A stretch of DNA of 10,283 nt from Kouleothrix aurantiaca. GTDB lineage: Bacteria; Chloroflexota; Chloroflexia; Chloroflexales; Roseiflexaceae. Shown piece after piece: positions 1 to 6,329 of this stretch. The translations under genes were made by a program, and so were the position numbers. The first letter of the stretch is position 1; each line of letters opens with the position of its first letter. Below the pieces are notes generated by a model that saw only the letters and a program-made list of their open reading frames with translations, had not been told where the DNA came from and did not search any database. The stretch lies in NCBI GenBank assembly GCA_001399705.1, contig LJCR01000041.1, positions 1 to 10,283 on the forward strand, in the 5' to 3' direction.

Positions 1-407
1 CCCAGGAAGCGTGGGTCGTGCGCCAGTTGCTGCAGTGCCGCAGCCGAGGATCGGAACAGCAGCGTGTAGAGCAGGCGTTGGTGGCTGCGGGCCAGGTCGC
101 GTAGGGCTGGCGGCAGCGTAAAGGTGATCAGGAAGTACGGGAGGGGCACCAGCAGATCCTGCTGCCGAGAGAGCCAGGCCTGGGCCGCCTCCTGCTGGCA
201 GGTCGGGCAGTGGCGGTTCTTGCACGAGTGATAGCTATAGCGTGTGGTCGCGCAGGCCGCACACGTATACACATGCCCGCCGAGCGCTTCGGTGCGACAC
301 GCTGCCAGTGCATCTAGCGCCGCCCGATGACTCGGCGGCATCCGCTCGCCATACCGCGCCCGATAGGCCGGGCCATACTGGCGAACGATGGCGTTGAGCG
401 TGATCAT
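1..407 (-). CDS. IS91-family transposase, N-terminal part (cut by window edge)
   Basis: About 135 codons are visible from the ATG at 407 down to the left edge. The N-terminal region contains a zinc-binding module: Cys49-x2-Cys52, then Cys62, His66-Cys67 and Cys70 (segment NRHCPTCQ). It is followed by the hydrophobic stretch LPYFLITFTLP, which is characteristic of the start of the IS91 Y2 transposase domain. The HUH and twin-tyrosine catalytic motifs are outside the window. The family nicks one DNA strand and transposes by a rolling-circle-like route. The start codon overlaps the recombinase stop (ATGA, 404-407), so translation is probably coupled to the upstream gene; I see no separate strong ribosome binding site. 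It is partial only because of the window edge, and no internal stop is seen. Confidence 0.88.
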   Translation of the reverse strand, partial: MITLNAIVRQYGPAYRARYGERMPPSHRAALDALAACRTEALGGHVYTCAACATTRYSYHSCKNRHCPTCQQEAAQAWLSRQQDLLVPLPYFLITFTLPPALRDLARSHQRLLYTLLFRSSAAALQQLAHDPRFL

Positions 408-1273
408 GCCATGCCCGCGGTCAGGACATCCAGCGCGTCGGTGGCCTGCACCTCCGCCTTGCGGGTGCAATGGGTGTAGATCGCGGTCGTGGTCGGCGAG
501 CTGTGCCCCAGCCAGAGCTGGATGAGCCGCAAGTTGACGCCACATTCAAGCAAGTGGGTCGCGTAGGAGTGCCGCAATGTATGCACACTGGCCGGTTTGT
601 TGAGGCCAACCTGCTGCACGGCACGATGGAAGGCTTTCTGGAGGTTGCTTTCCTCCATTGGCCTGGTCGCCGTCGCGCCCTGGTCGTGAATCGGACTGCG
701 GCTGGGAAACAGCCAGACCGGGTTGCGGTGCGTCAGCCAGTGGCCGCGTAAGGCGGTGAGGGTGCGCGACGGTAAGGGCACCATACGGTCTTTGTTGCCT
801 TTCCCGCCGCGAATGTGCAGCTGCATGCGGGCACTGTCGATCTGGGACACCTGAAGCTGCACGCCTTCCTGCAGCCGCAGCCCACAGGTGTAGATGACAC
901 TCAAGCAGCTACGATAGTGGGGAAGCCGCACCTGGCCAAGGAGCTGCCAGACCTCCTCGGGACTGAGCACCACGGGCAGCTTTTTGGGGATGGGCGGACG
1001 AATCAGATCGCCGAACGGCCAGGGGCGGAGGAGCGTGTAGGTGAAGAGGAACTTCACGGCATGGAGAGCGACATTGATGGTGTTGGGCGCGAGGTGTTGC
1101 TCATTGCGCAGGTAGAGGAAATAGGAGCGCAGTTCGGCCTCGGTAAGTTGGTCCGGGGAGCGGCCATAGTGGATGGCCAGTTGTCGCACAGCGGCGAGGT
1201 AGGATTCTTGGGTTCGTGCCGCCAAGCCACGCAATTGCATGTCCTCGCGCATGTGTTGCCGCAGGGGAGTCAT
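404..1273 (-). CDS. tyrosine recombinase/integrase of the IS91-type element
   Basis: This 289-residue protein is a complete site-specific tyrosine recombinase. Residues about 5-85 form an N-terminal SAM-like core-binding domain (TQESYLAAVRQLAIHYGRSP), and residues about 100-275 the catalytic domain. Visible catalytic residues are Arg133 (TCGLRLQE), Lys158 (GGKGNKDR), His231-x2-Arg234 (HTLRHSYATH), His257 (LGHSS) and the nucleophile Tyr266 (AIYTH). The set is intact, so the enzyme is probably active. The ATG at 1273 is preceded by a strong AGGAGG ribosome binding site 7 bases upstream, inside a perfect hairpin. Its stop overlaps the transposase start. Its role in IS91-family transposition is not established; it may resolve intermediates or be an accessory factor. 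The alternative, a free-standing integrase of another island, is less likely given the overlap. Confidence 0.92.
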   Translation of the reverse strand: MTPLRQHMREDMQLRGLAARTQESYLAAVRQLAIHYGRSPDQLTEAELRSYFLYLRNEQHLAPNTINVALHAVKFLFTYTLLRPWPFGDLIRPPIPKKLPVVLSPEEVWQLLGQVRLPHYRSCLSVIYTCGLRLQEGVQLQVSQIDSARMQLHIRGGKGNKDRMVPLPSRTLTALRGHWLTHRNPVWLFPSRSPIHDQGATATRPMEESNLQKAFHRAVQQVGLNKPASVHTLRHSYATHLLECGVNLRLIQLWLGHSSPTTTAIYTHCTRKAEVQATDALDVLTAGMA

Positions 1274-1280
1274 GGGAACA

Positions 1281-1313
1281 CCTCCTATCGCTGAACCAAT
1301 GGTCGATAGGAGG
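1281..1313 (-). promoter_or_regulatory. perfect 10-bp hairpin covering the recombinase ribosome binding site
   Basis: CCTCCTATCG (1281-1290) and CGATAGGAGG (1304-1313) are exact reverse complements with a 13-base loop. In the minus-strand transcript the downstream arm carries the AGGAGG ribosome binding site, 7 bases before the ATG, so folding would hide it. It may limit translation when transcription enters from outside, as hairpins do in several insertion sequences. Alternatively it is the structured terminus end of the IS91-type element, or both. Confidence 0.6.
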
Positions 1314-1447
1314 AATCATCACACCAGTGCAGACGCAACACAAGCGGGAGAGACGACGAACGATGGGGACGAGTCATCTGCGCGCAGCGCTTCGTTCAAC
1401 TTGAATTGTACCGCCTGGCTCTCCCCATCTAGATCCGCCTGATCGCT

Positions 1448-1461
1448 GCGTTGCGCAACGC
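1448..1461. repeat. 14-bp perfect palindrome GCGTTGCGCAACGC
   Basis: The sequence equals its own reverse complement over 14 bases with no spacer. Its form is typical of a binding site for a dimeric regulator or integrase/partition protein, but no regulator is encoded nearby. It could be chance in GC-rich DNA. Confidence 0.4.
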
Positions 1462-1492
1462 GGTTGGGCCGACGGGACGCAGGTGTGATCGG

Positions 1493-1530
1493 ACTGTGCG
1501 ATATGCCCATCCTCGAGCATATCGCACAGT
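1493..1530. repeat. 14-bp-stem perfect inverted repeat (hairpin) upstream of ccmF
   Basis: Left arm ACTGTGCGATATGC (1493-1506) pairs exactly with GCATATCGCACAGT (1517-1530) around a 10-base loop. There is no T-run on either side, so it is not a standard intrinsic terminator. Possible roles are a transcription barrier, a dimeric-protein site or a mobile-element end. It ends about 195 bases before the ccmF start. Confidence 0.55.
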
Positions 1531-1673
1531 TGTCAGCTGCGATCTGTGCTTTGCATTTCTTTGACGGCTCGACCGGCGTATGCACGAACGGTGACAACAA
1601 CGCGCCGCAGCTACCCACATCGAGCGCCTGGCGTCCCGCCGTACCAACAAGATGCGCAGTAATCTTCCGAATC

Positions 1674-1682
1674 TGGTATCAT
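1674..1682 (+). promoter_or_regulatory. candidate extended -10 promoter for ccmF (TGGTATCAT)
   Basis: TG-G-TATCAT fits an extended -10 element and would start transcription near 1689, giving a leader of about 36 bases before the ccmF ATG at 1725. No good -35 hexamer is visible, as is tolerated for extended -10 promoters. A second option is GATAAT at 1712-1717, which would place the transcript start at the ATG itself. Confidence 0.35.
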
Positions 1683-1724
1683 GCCCCGCACGAATCGAAC
1701 ACCAGCAGTGAGATAATAAGACTA

Positions 1725-4109
1725 ATGTACATCTTGGGTACAATCCTGATTGTGTGTAGTATTACCGCAGCCGGGCTGGCGAGCATGAGCTATATGGTCG
1801 CGACGCGCGGCTCCAAGCGTGCGCGAGCGTATGGCCGCTGGTGTACGCGGACGGCGCTTGGCGCAGCGCTGTTGGTCGCCGCCTTGCTGGTATATGCGTT
1901 CGTGACGCGGCGCTATGACATCCAGTACGTCTACAGCTATAGCGCGAGTGACCTTCCGTTGCACTATCGCGTCGCGGCGATCTGGGCCGGCCAACCAGGA
2001 TCCTTGCTGATCTGGGCACTGTGGAGCCTGATCGTCGCCCAGGTTCTAGCGCGAACCAGCCGCCACGCCGAGCCATACGTCCTCAGCGTGTTTATGCTCA
2101 TCCCGGCGGCGCTACTGGGCCTGATGGGCATCCTCGATCCGTTCGCGCCCTACGTCGATACGAATGGCGCGTCGCTGGCACCCGCCGACGGGCACGGTCT
2201 CAACCCCCTACTCCAGAACCCCTGGATGGTCATCCACCCGCCGATTTTGTTCTTGAGCTACGCTCTGCTAGGTGCGCCGTTCGCCCTGGCGCTCGGCGGA
2301 TTGTGGCAGCGCGAGTACGACGGCTGGGCGCGCCAAGCATTGCCGTGGACGCTGGCCGGGTGGGTAATTCTGGGTATGGCGCTGCTGCTCGGTGGCTACT
2401 GGGCCTACGAGACGCTCGGCTGGGGCGGCTATTGGGGCTGGGACTCGGTCGAGAATTCCGGGCTGGTCGCCTGGCTCGCGACCACCGCGCTGATCCATGC
2501 CTTGCTCGTGCAGCGCGCTGGCGGTGGCCTGCGCCGTATGAGTCTCGTGCTGGCTCTGACCACCTACCTGCTGGTGTTCTACGCAACCTATCTGACTCGC
2601 AGCGGCGTGCTGGCGAACTTCTCGGTTCACACATTCGCCCAGGAGTCGATCCGGGCCGCCATCACGGCTGGCCTGCTCGCGCTGGTCGTGGGCGCCGGAT
2701 CGGCGCTGGGCTGGCGCTGGCGTGCCATTTCCGCCCGCCCGCTATCCGAAAATCTGCTGTCGCGCGACAGTTTCGTGATTCTGGCGCTCCTGGGAATGTT
2801 GTTGATTGCAGCGCTGATCGCACTCGGCACATCGATGCCACTGATCTCGGCCATTCCCGGGGTTGGGCATTGGCTGCAACCAATCTTCGGCGCCATATTC
2901 GACGTGGACGAAGGCACGCGCTTCAACCTGGGGCTGCGGCCGTTCAGCGACGGTCGCTTCGCGCTGACCTCGACATTCTACACCACAACCGTCCCGCCGT
3001 TGGGCGTTGTACTAGCGCTGCTGCTGACGATCGGGCCGCTGCTAGGCTGGCACGGTGTCAATGTGCGGCATCTGCTTCGCGCCCTGCGCTGGCCGTTCCT
3101 GGCGGCGATCAGTGTGACCTGCGGAGCGATCTTGCTCGGTGTGCGCGACGCGCTGCCGTTGGCTTACCTCAGCCTGGGCAGCTTCGCCGCAGGCACCAAT
3201 CTGGTAATGATTGCGCGGATGCTCAAGAGCGGCTGGCTGCGGATCGGCGGCTACCTGGCCCATGTGGGCATGGCGGTGCTGGTCGCCGGCATCATAGGTT
3301 CGACCTTCTACGCCGTGCCGGAGCAACAGATCGTTGCGCCGGAGGGCCAGCCGATTGGCGTCTACGGCTACGTCATTACCTTCAACGGGTGGCGCGTGAC
3401 TCCCGAAAACACTGGCGTGCTCGACCTGACCGTGACGCGGGGGAATGAACTATTCCGGGCGCTGCCGCAGCTCTACTTCGTCCAACGCGAGGGCGCGACG
3501 ATGAAGACGCCGGCGATCAAGCGCGAGCTACTGCGCGATCTGTACATTGCGCCCGTGGACTACCGGACGCGCGTGGATCCCAATACGGCCCAGCTGTTGC
3601 GCGGCGACACGCGACCGGTCGGTTCTTACACACTCACGCTCACCGCGCTCGACATACCGGATTCGTCCGAAGTAGGCACGGCCAACGTAAATGCGCGGCT
3701 GCGCGTGCGCTACCAGGAGCGGACGAGCGACCTGGTTGCCAAAGTCAAGATCGAGCGGGACGCGGCCGGCCAGACGTGGATACTGGCGAGCACGCCGGTA
3801 AGGCTGCCCGGCGGGCATACTGCGCGGTTGGAAACGTTCGACCCGGTGCGCAACACGGCACTGGTGCGGGTTGAGGGACTGAATCTGCCGGTCGAGCCCG
3901 CGCTTGCGGTTGTGACCGTCAGCCTCAAACCGGGGATTGCCCTGGTCTGGATCGGAGTCCTGATCAGCGCGCTGGGTGGCGCGATCGCGGTGATCCGGCG
4001 TGCGCTCGAAGGGCAGGCGCGTCGAGCTGTGCAGCCTGCAAGAATGCCGCGTGGTATTGGGCTCGCGCGGGTGTTCCATAGTAGGCGGGGGCGCGGCAGC
4101 GAAAGCTGA
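1725..4109 (+). CDS. ccmF: cytochrome c heme lyase CcmF (system I cytochrome c maturation)
   Basis: CcmF is the membrane heme lyase that takes heme from holo-CcmE and joins it to apocytochrome c outside the membrane. From the ATG at 1725 the protein is 794 residues, longer than the roughly 650 of E. coli CcmF. The tryptophan-rich WWD motif is at residues 233-251 (WGGYWGWDSVEN), with Ser in place of the usual Pro after WGWD. The four conserved histidines are present: His171 (MVIHPP), His258 (ALIHAL), His302 (FSVHTF) and His513 (LAHVGM). Many membrane helices precede a long soluble region (about 530-735), then a final helix (about 736-757). The in-frame ATG at 1464 is rejected as the start because the added residues are unlike CcmF. 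The ribosome binding site is poor. No other ccm gene is in the window, and an IS element lies upstream, so its original cluster may have been disrupted. Confidence 0.93.
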   Translation: MYILGTILIVCSITAAGLASMSYMVATRGSKRARAYGRWCTRTALGAALLVAALLVYAFVTRRYDIQYVYSYSASDLPLHYRVAAIWAGQPGSLLIWALWSLIVAQVLARTSRHAEPYVLSVFMLIPAALLGLMGILDPFAPYVDTNGASLAPADGHGLNPLLQNPWMVIHPPILFLSYALLGAPFALALGGLWQREYDGWARQALPWTLAGWVILGMALLLGGYWAYETLGWGGYWGWDSVENSGLVAWLATTALIHALLVQRAGGGLRRMSLVLALTTYLLVFYATYLTRSGVLANFSVHTFAQESIRAAITAGLLALVVGAGSALGWRWRAISARPLSENLLSRDSFVILALLGMLLIAALIALGTSMPLISAIPGVGHWLQPIFGAIFDVDEGTRFNLGLRPFSDGRFALTSTFYTTTVPPLGVVLALLLTIGPLLGWHGVNVRHLLRALRWPFLAAISVTCGAILLGVRDALPLAYLSLGSFAAGTNLVMIARMLKSGWLRIGGYLAHVGMAVLVAGIIGSTFYAVPEQQIVAPEGQPIGVYGYVITFNGWRVTPENTGVLDLTVTRGNELFRALPQLYFVQREGATMKTPAIKRELLRDLYIAPVDYRTRVDPNTAQLLRGDTRPVGSYTLTLTALDIPDSSEVGTANVNARLRVRYQERTSDLVAKVKIERDAAGQTWILASTPVRLPGGHTARLETFDPVRNTALVRVEGLNLPVEPALAVVTVSLKPGIALVWIGVLISALGGAIAVIRRALEGQARRAVQPARMPRGIGLARVFHSRRGRGSES

Positions 4110-4227
4110 GCATTGATGAGACAAAAGCGGGAGCGAACGACTTGTATGAACAGATTGAACAGCTCGAACTGACAAGCCTCGCCGGTTCCACCGCCATCTC
4201 TCGCAATGAGCAGTGAGAACATCGAAT

Positions 4228-4265
4228 CGTTTGTTGGCGTTCTCATGCGCTGATAGGAACAAACG
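4228..4265. promoter_or_regulatory. inverted repeat upstream of the 4312 gene promoter
   Basis: CGTTTGTT (4228-4235) and AACAAACG (4258-4265) are exact reverse complements. Flanking T4227 and A4266 extend the match to 9 bp, with a 22-base spacer. It ends about 30 bases before the -10 box of the next gene, a position suited to an operator. There is no T-run, so it is a poor terminator for ccmF. Confidence 0.35.
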
Positions 4266-4293
4266 AGCGAACCGACGCTCCTTTCTAGTCGTG

Positions 4294-4302
4294 TGCTATA
4301 AT
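4294..4302 (+). promoter_or_regulatory. extended -10 promoter TGCTATAAT
   Basis: A perfect TATAAT (4297-4302) is preceded by TGn, the extended -10 form. The expected transcript start is about 4308-4310, only 2-4 bases before the ATG at 4312, so the message would be leaderless or nearly so. No convincing -35 hexamer is seen at 17 bases; the best partial match lies about 19 bases upstream. Confidence 0.65.
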
Positions 4303-4311
4303 AGACGAGGT

Positions 4312-4761
4312 ATGGAGATTCACCACCTCAAATATATTTCCATATCGCTTCCGTCTCTGTCCGGAGCCAGTCTTCGGGAGTGGCTGTGGCATACGCGGCG
4401 AGCAGCGCCGGTATTGACGGCGCTATTCATGGCAATGGTGCTTGGGCTGCTGGGCGGTCAGCAACGTTGTTCCTTCGGGGCCAGTCTTCCTGAATCTCTA
4501 TGTGCGGTTGACGGTTTGCATTTCCAGATGGCCTTTGCTCACGCGCAAACGCCCAGCACCGATTCGCCCATGCCATCACTGCCCGGGCCATCACAATCGG
4601 ATGAGATTCATCATTGTCACTGCCAGTTCGCCGTATTGCTGACTCTCAGTACCGTGGTATCGCTGCTGGCTCTTTTGGGGCTCAAGCCAGCGCCACGGCA
4701 TGTAAGGCTTCAGTTCAATCTCACTCCACCTTCTCCACCCCCACGCCTCACGTATCTCTAA
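4312..4761 (+). CDS. small Cys/His membrane protein, DUF2946-like (function unknown)
   Basis: A 149-residue protein with two membrane segments (about 33-48 and 107-124) and an intervening region bearing Cys53, Cys64 (SLCAVDG) and a dense metal-ligand cluster EIHHCHCQF with His100, His101, Cys102, His103 and Cys104. The tail is Pro/Arg rich (TPPSPPPR). Helix, LCxxDG-type segment, HCxxC-like cluster and Pro-rich tail recall DUF2946 proteins, which are often found near copper genes, but I cannot confirm homology. The ATG at 4312 is chosen because the promoter at 4294-4302 starts transcription just before it, which excludes the in-frame ATG at 4213. It lies upstream of DUF3105 and DUF305 genes, which fits metal sensing or binding at the membrane. 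That role is inference. Confidence 0.65.
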   Translation: MEIHHLKYISISLPSLSGASLREWLWHTRRAAPVLTALFMAMVLGLLGGQQRCSFGASLPESLCAVDGLHFQMAFAHAQTPSTDSPMPSLPGPSQSDEIHHCHCQFAVLLTLSTVVSLLALLGLKPAPRHVRLQFNLTPPSPPPRLTYL

Positions 4762-4780
4762 TCTTACGCCTGTTCACAAC

Positions 4781-4858
4781 ATAGAACGCAGATTTCGGCA
4801 TACGCGACTGCGTCGCGATTGTCGAGGTACCTTGGGGTACTGCCGAACTGTGTTCTAT
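4781..4858. repeat. 78-bp branched inverted-repeat element (MITE or structured RNA candidate)
   Basis: The outer arms are ATAGAAC-CAG-TTCGGCA (4781-4800, small interruptions) and TGCCGAA-CTG-GTTCTAT (4841-4858). They enclose two perfect hairpins: CGCGAC-TGC-GTCGCG (4803-4817) and GTACC-TTGG-GGTAC (4827-4840). The result is a three-way junction. A TA dinucleotide borders GAAC...GTTC on both sides, as expected for a miniature element mobilised by an IS630/mariner-type transposase, but this could be coincidence. It lies in the 257-base gap before the DUF3105 gene, so a leader RNA role is also possible. Confidence 0.6.
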
Positions 4859-5018
4859 TAGCGCCATGCGGACGTTGATGTCCGCTTGGTGAGCCGCATC
4901 TCTGCTCTTTGATATTTCAAGTAAATAACGATCTCCAAATGAATACGAACCTCAATCGGATAATCCCCGAAAGAGCGTTTGAGAAGATCGCACATCACAC
5001 ATTCCCTGGAGTAACACA

Positions 5019-5627
5019 ATGACAAAACCGCCAGTTCCCGCTTCACAAACTTCCGGTGCCAGGCGCAAAGGCCGTTCGGTTCAGGCGCGCAAAGACCGGC
5101 GCGGACTCTGGGCAATCGGCGTTGTGGCATTGGTGCTGCTCGTCGCACTTGCTGTAGCGTTACGAACTACGGGCCAGACCAGTGATATCGCTGGTGTCGA
5201 GACGTTCGCGAAACCGCCGCAGGGCCACCAGCCCGGCCAGTTGACCTATCCGCAGACACCGCCGGCAGGTGGCGTGCATAACCCGGCCTGGCAGAACTGC
5301 GGGGTCTACGACCAGCCCATCCAGAAAGAGATGGGAGTTCATTCGCAAGAACACGGCGCGGTTTGGATCACGTATCGGCCCGACCTGCCCGCTGTGGATA
5401 TCGAGCAGCTACGAACCCTCGTGCGCGGTCGGGTCTTCACGCTGCTCTCGCCGTACCCCGATTTGCCGGCGCCGGTGGTTGCATCGGCGTGGGGCGTGCA
5501 GTTGAAGGCCGACGGCACCGCCGACGCGCGACTATCGTCGTTTATCAGCAAGTACGCGCAAGGCGGGCAGGCACCGGAGATCGGCGCGCCTTGCACGGGT
5601 GGCGTCGGCACGCCGATCAGCCGATAG
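5019..5627 (+). CDS. DUF3105 family membrane-anchored protein
   Basis: This 202-residue protein has a basic N-terminus, one membrane helix (about 30-48) and an outward-facing DUF3105 domain (about 55-200). Family hallmarks are visible: PPAGGVHNPAWQNCGVY (81-97), VHSQEHGAVWITYRPDLP (107-124), SPYPDLPAPVVASAWG (144-159) and GAPCTGGVG (189-197). His87, Cys94, His108, His112 and Cys192 are candidates for metal binding or a disulfide (inference). The domain has no established function. The start is set by a GGAG ribosome binding site 7 bases before the ATG. The DUF305 gene begins 8 bases after its stop, so the two are probably co-translated and may act together outside the membrane. Confidence 0.9.
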   Translation: MTKPPVPASQTSGARRKGRSVQARKDRRGLWAIGVVALVLLVALAVALRTTGQTSDIAGVETFAKPPQGHQPGQLTYPQTPPAGGVHNPAWQNCGVYDQPIQKEMGVHSQEHGAVWITYRPDLPAVDIEQLRTLVRGRVFTLLSPYPDLPAPVVASAWGVQLKADGTADARLSSFISKYAQGGQAPEIGAPCTGGVGTPISR

Positions 5628-5635
5628 AAACTCGT

Positions 5636-6289
5636 ATGAACCAGATTCACACTGTCCAATCAGCGTCAACGCACAGTCAGCCTGCCAACCGCATCGGCAT
5701 CGGGTGGCTGGTCTTAGTGCTGCTCTTGGTGACGGCGCTGGCCGTGTTCTGGCTCTCCCTAAGTCGCGCGCCAGCCGAAGGGAGTCCGGAGGTCAACTTT
5801 TCCCGCGACATGGCCGCGCACCACGCCCAGGCCGTCGAGATGGCGCTGATCGCGCGCGATCGCAGCTCGGATGAAGAGCTGCGGCGCTTTGCGCTTGACA
5901 TCATGCTCACGCAGCAGGCGCAGATCGGGCAAATGCAGGGTTGGCTTGCGGCCTGGGGCTTGCCCCTGAGCGGGCCGCAGCCCACGATGCAGATGCCCGG
6001 CATGGCTACGCAGCAGCAGATCAATGCGCTTCAAACGCTGCCGGTGGCCGAGATGGAAACATCATTCCTACAGCTAATGATTCGACACCATCAGGGCGGC
6101 ATCGCGATGGCGCAGGAAGCGCTACGCCAAACGAAGCGCGCCGAGGTCACTCAGCTGGCAAATGCAATCGTCAACAGCCAGCAGAGCGAGATCGCCTACA
6201 TGCAGGATCTGCTCAAGCGGCGCGGCGCTGCGTCGCCCACACCCGCCGAGCCAAATAACATTGAGCACATGGAAATGGCGACATCATGA
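5636..6289 (+). CDS. DUF305 family (CopM-like) membrane-anchored protein
   Basis: The protein has 217 residues, with a membrane anchor at about 21-42 followed by a DUF305 domain facing outward. Two repeats of the family motif are visible: FSRDMAAHHAQAVEMA (55-70) and LMIRHHQGGIAMAQEAL (147-163), with paired His62-His63 and His151-His152. A Met/His-containing stretch (TMQMPGMA, 117-124) and a HMEM tail add possible copper ligands. In cyanobacteria the DUF305 protein CopM binds copper and aids tolerance; a similar role here is inference. The ATG at 5636 is preferred over an in-frame ATG at 5363, which would overlap the DUF3105 gene almost entirely. Its own ribosome binding site is weak, which suggests translational coupling to DUF3105. 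Confidence 0.9.
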   Translation: MNQIHTVQSASTHSQPANRIGIGWLVLVLLLVTALAVFWLSLSRAPAEGSPEVNFSRDMAAHHAQAVEMALIARDRSSDEELRRFALDIMLTQQAQIGQMQGWLAAWGLPLSGPQPTMQMPGMATQQQINALQTLPVAEMETSFLQLMIRHHQGGIAMAQEALRQTKRAEVTQLANAIVNSQQSEIAYMQDLLKRRGAASPTPAEPNNIEHMEMATS

Positions 6290-6329
6290 TCACTCTCCAT
6301 GTGGCGTACCCAAAACATAAGGAAAGGCG

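Larger units (their letters stand above)
1..1313 (-). mobile_element. IS91-family insertion element, partial (leading end, recombinase and transposase N-terminus)
   Basis: Two minus-strand genes, a tyrosine recombinase followed by an HUH/Y2-type transposase joined by an ATGA overlap, match the two-gene layout known for a subset of IS91-family elements. IS91-type elements move by single-stranded, rolling-circle-like transposition and have an origin end downstream of the transposase and a terminus end upstream. Only the upstream part is visible; the transposase catalytic domain and origin end lie beyond the left edge. The right boundary is not proven: it is placed at the end of the hairpin at 1281-1313, but the true terminus could lie further right, up to about 1530. 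Confidence 0.75.
1314..1724. other. intergenic region between the IS element and ccmF, no convincing gene
   Basis: These 411 bases hold no reading frame I can match to a family. The ccmF frame stays open back to an ATG at 1464, but the 87 extra residues (start MGRRDAGVIG) have no CcmF character and cross a long hairpin, so they are treated as non-coding. The region contains a 14-bp palindrome (1448-1461), a 14-bp-stem hairpin (1492-1531) and possible promoter elements near 1674-1717. It may contain debris from the insertion event. Confidence 0.5.

Noticed and set aside
1493..1530. Intrinsic terminator
   Set aside because: The stem is strong but neither side has a T-run.
1319..1618. 99-codon minus-strand frame between the IS element and ccmF
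   Set aside because: No family resemblance, it crosses the palindrome and hairpin, and no ribosome binding site was found.
1464..1724. Extended N-terminus of CcmF starting at 1464
   Set aside because: The added 87 residues lack membrane-protein character and CcmF similarity, and they cross a perfect 14-bp hairpin; CcmF-like sequence starts at 1725.
2021..3448. Long 475-codon open frame inside ccmF
   Set aside because: Arg/Ala-rich translation in another frame of a GC-rich gene; the overlapping frame is clearly CcmF with all conserved residues.
3528..4262. 244-codon minus-strand frame over the end of ccmF
   Set aside because: Arg/His-rich shadow without any recognisable domain, opposite a well-supported gene.
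4781..4858. tRNA gene suggested by the branched fold
   Set aside because: The arm lengths do not fit a tRNA, and no anticodon arm or T-loop consensus is present.
5363..5635. Upstream start for the DUF305 protein
   Set aside because: It would overlap most of the DUF3105 gene and add Arg/Ala-rich residues; ATG 5636 directly precedes a short polar segment and membrane anchor.
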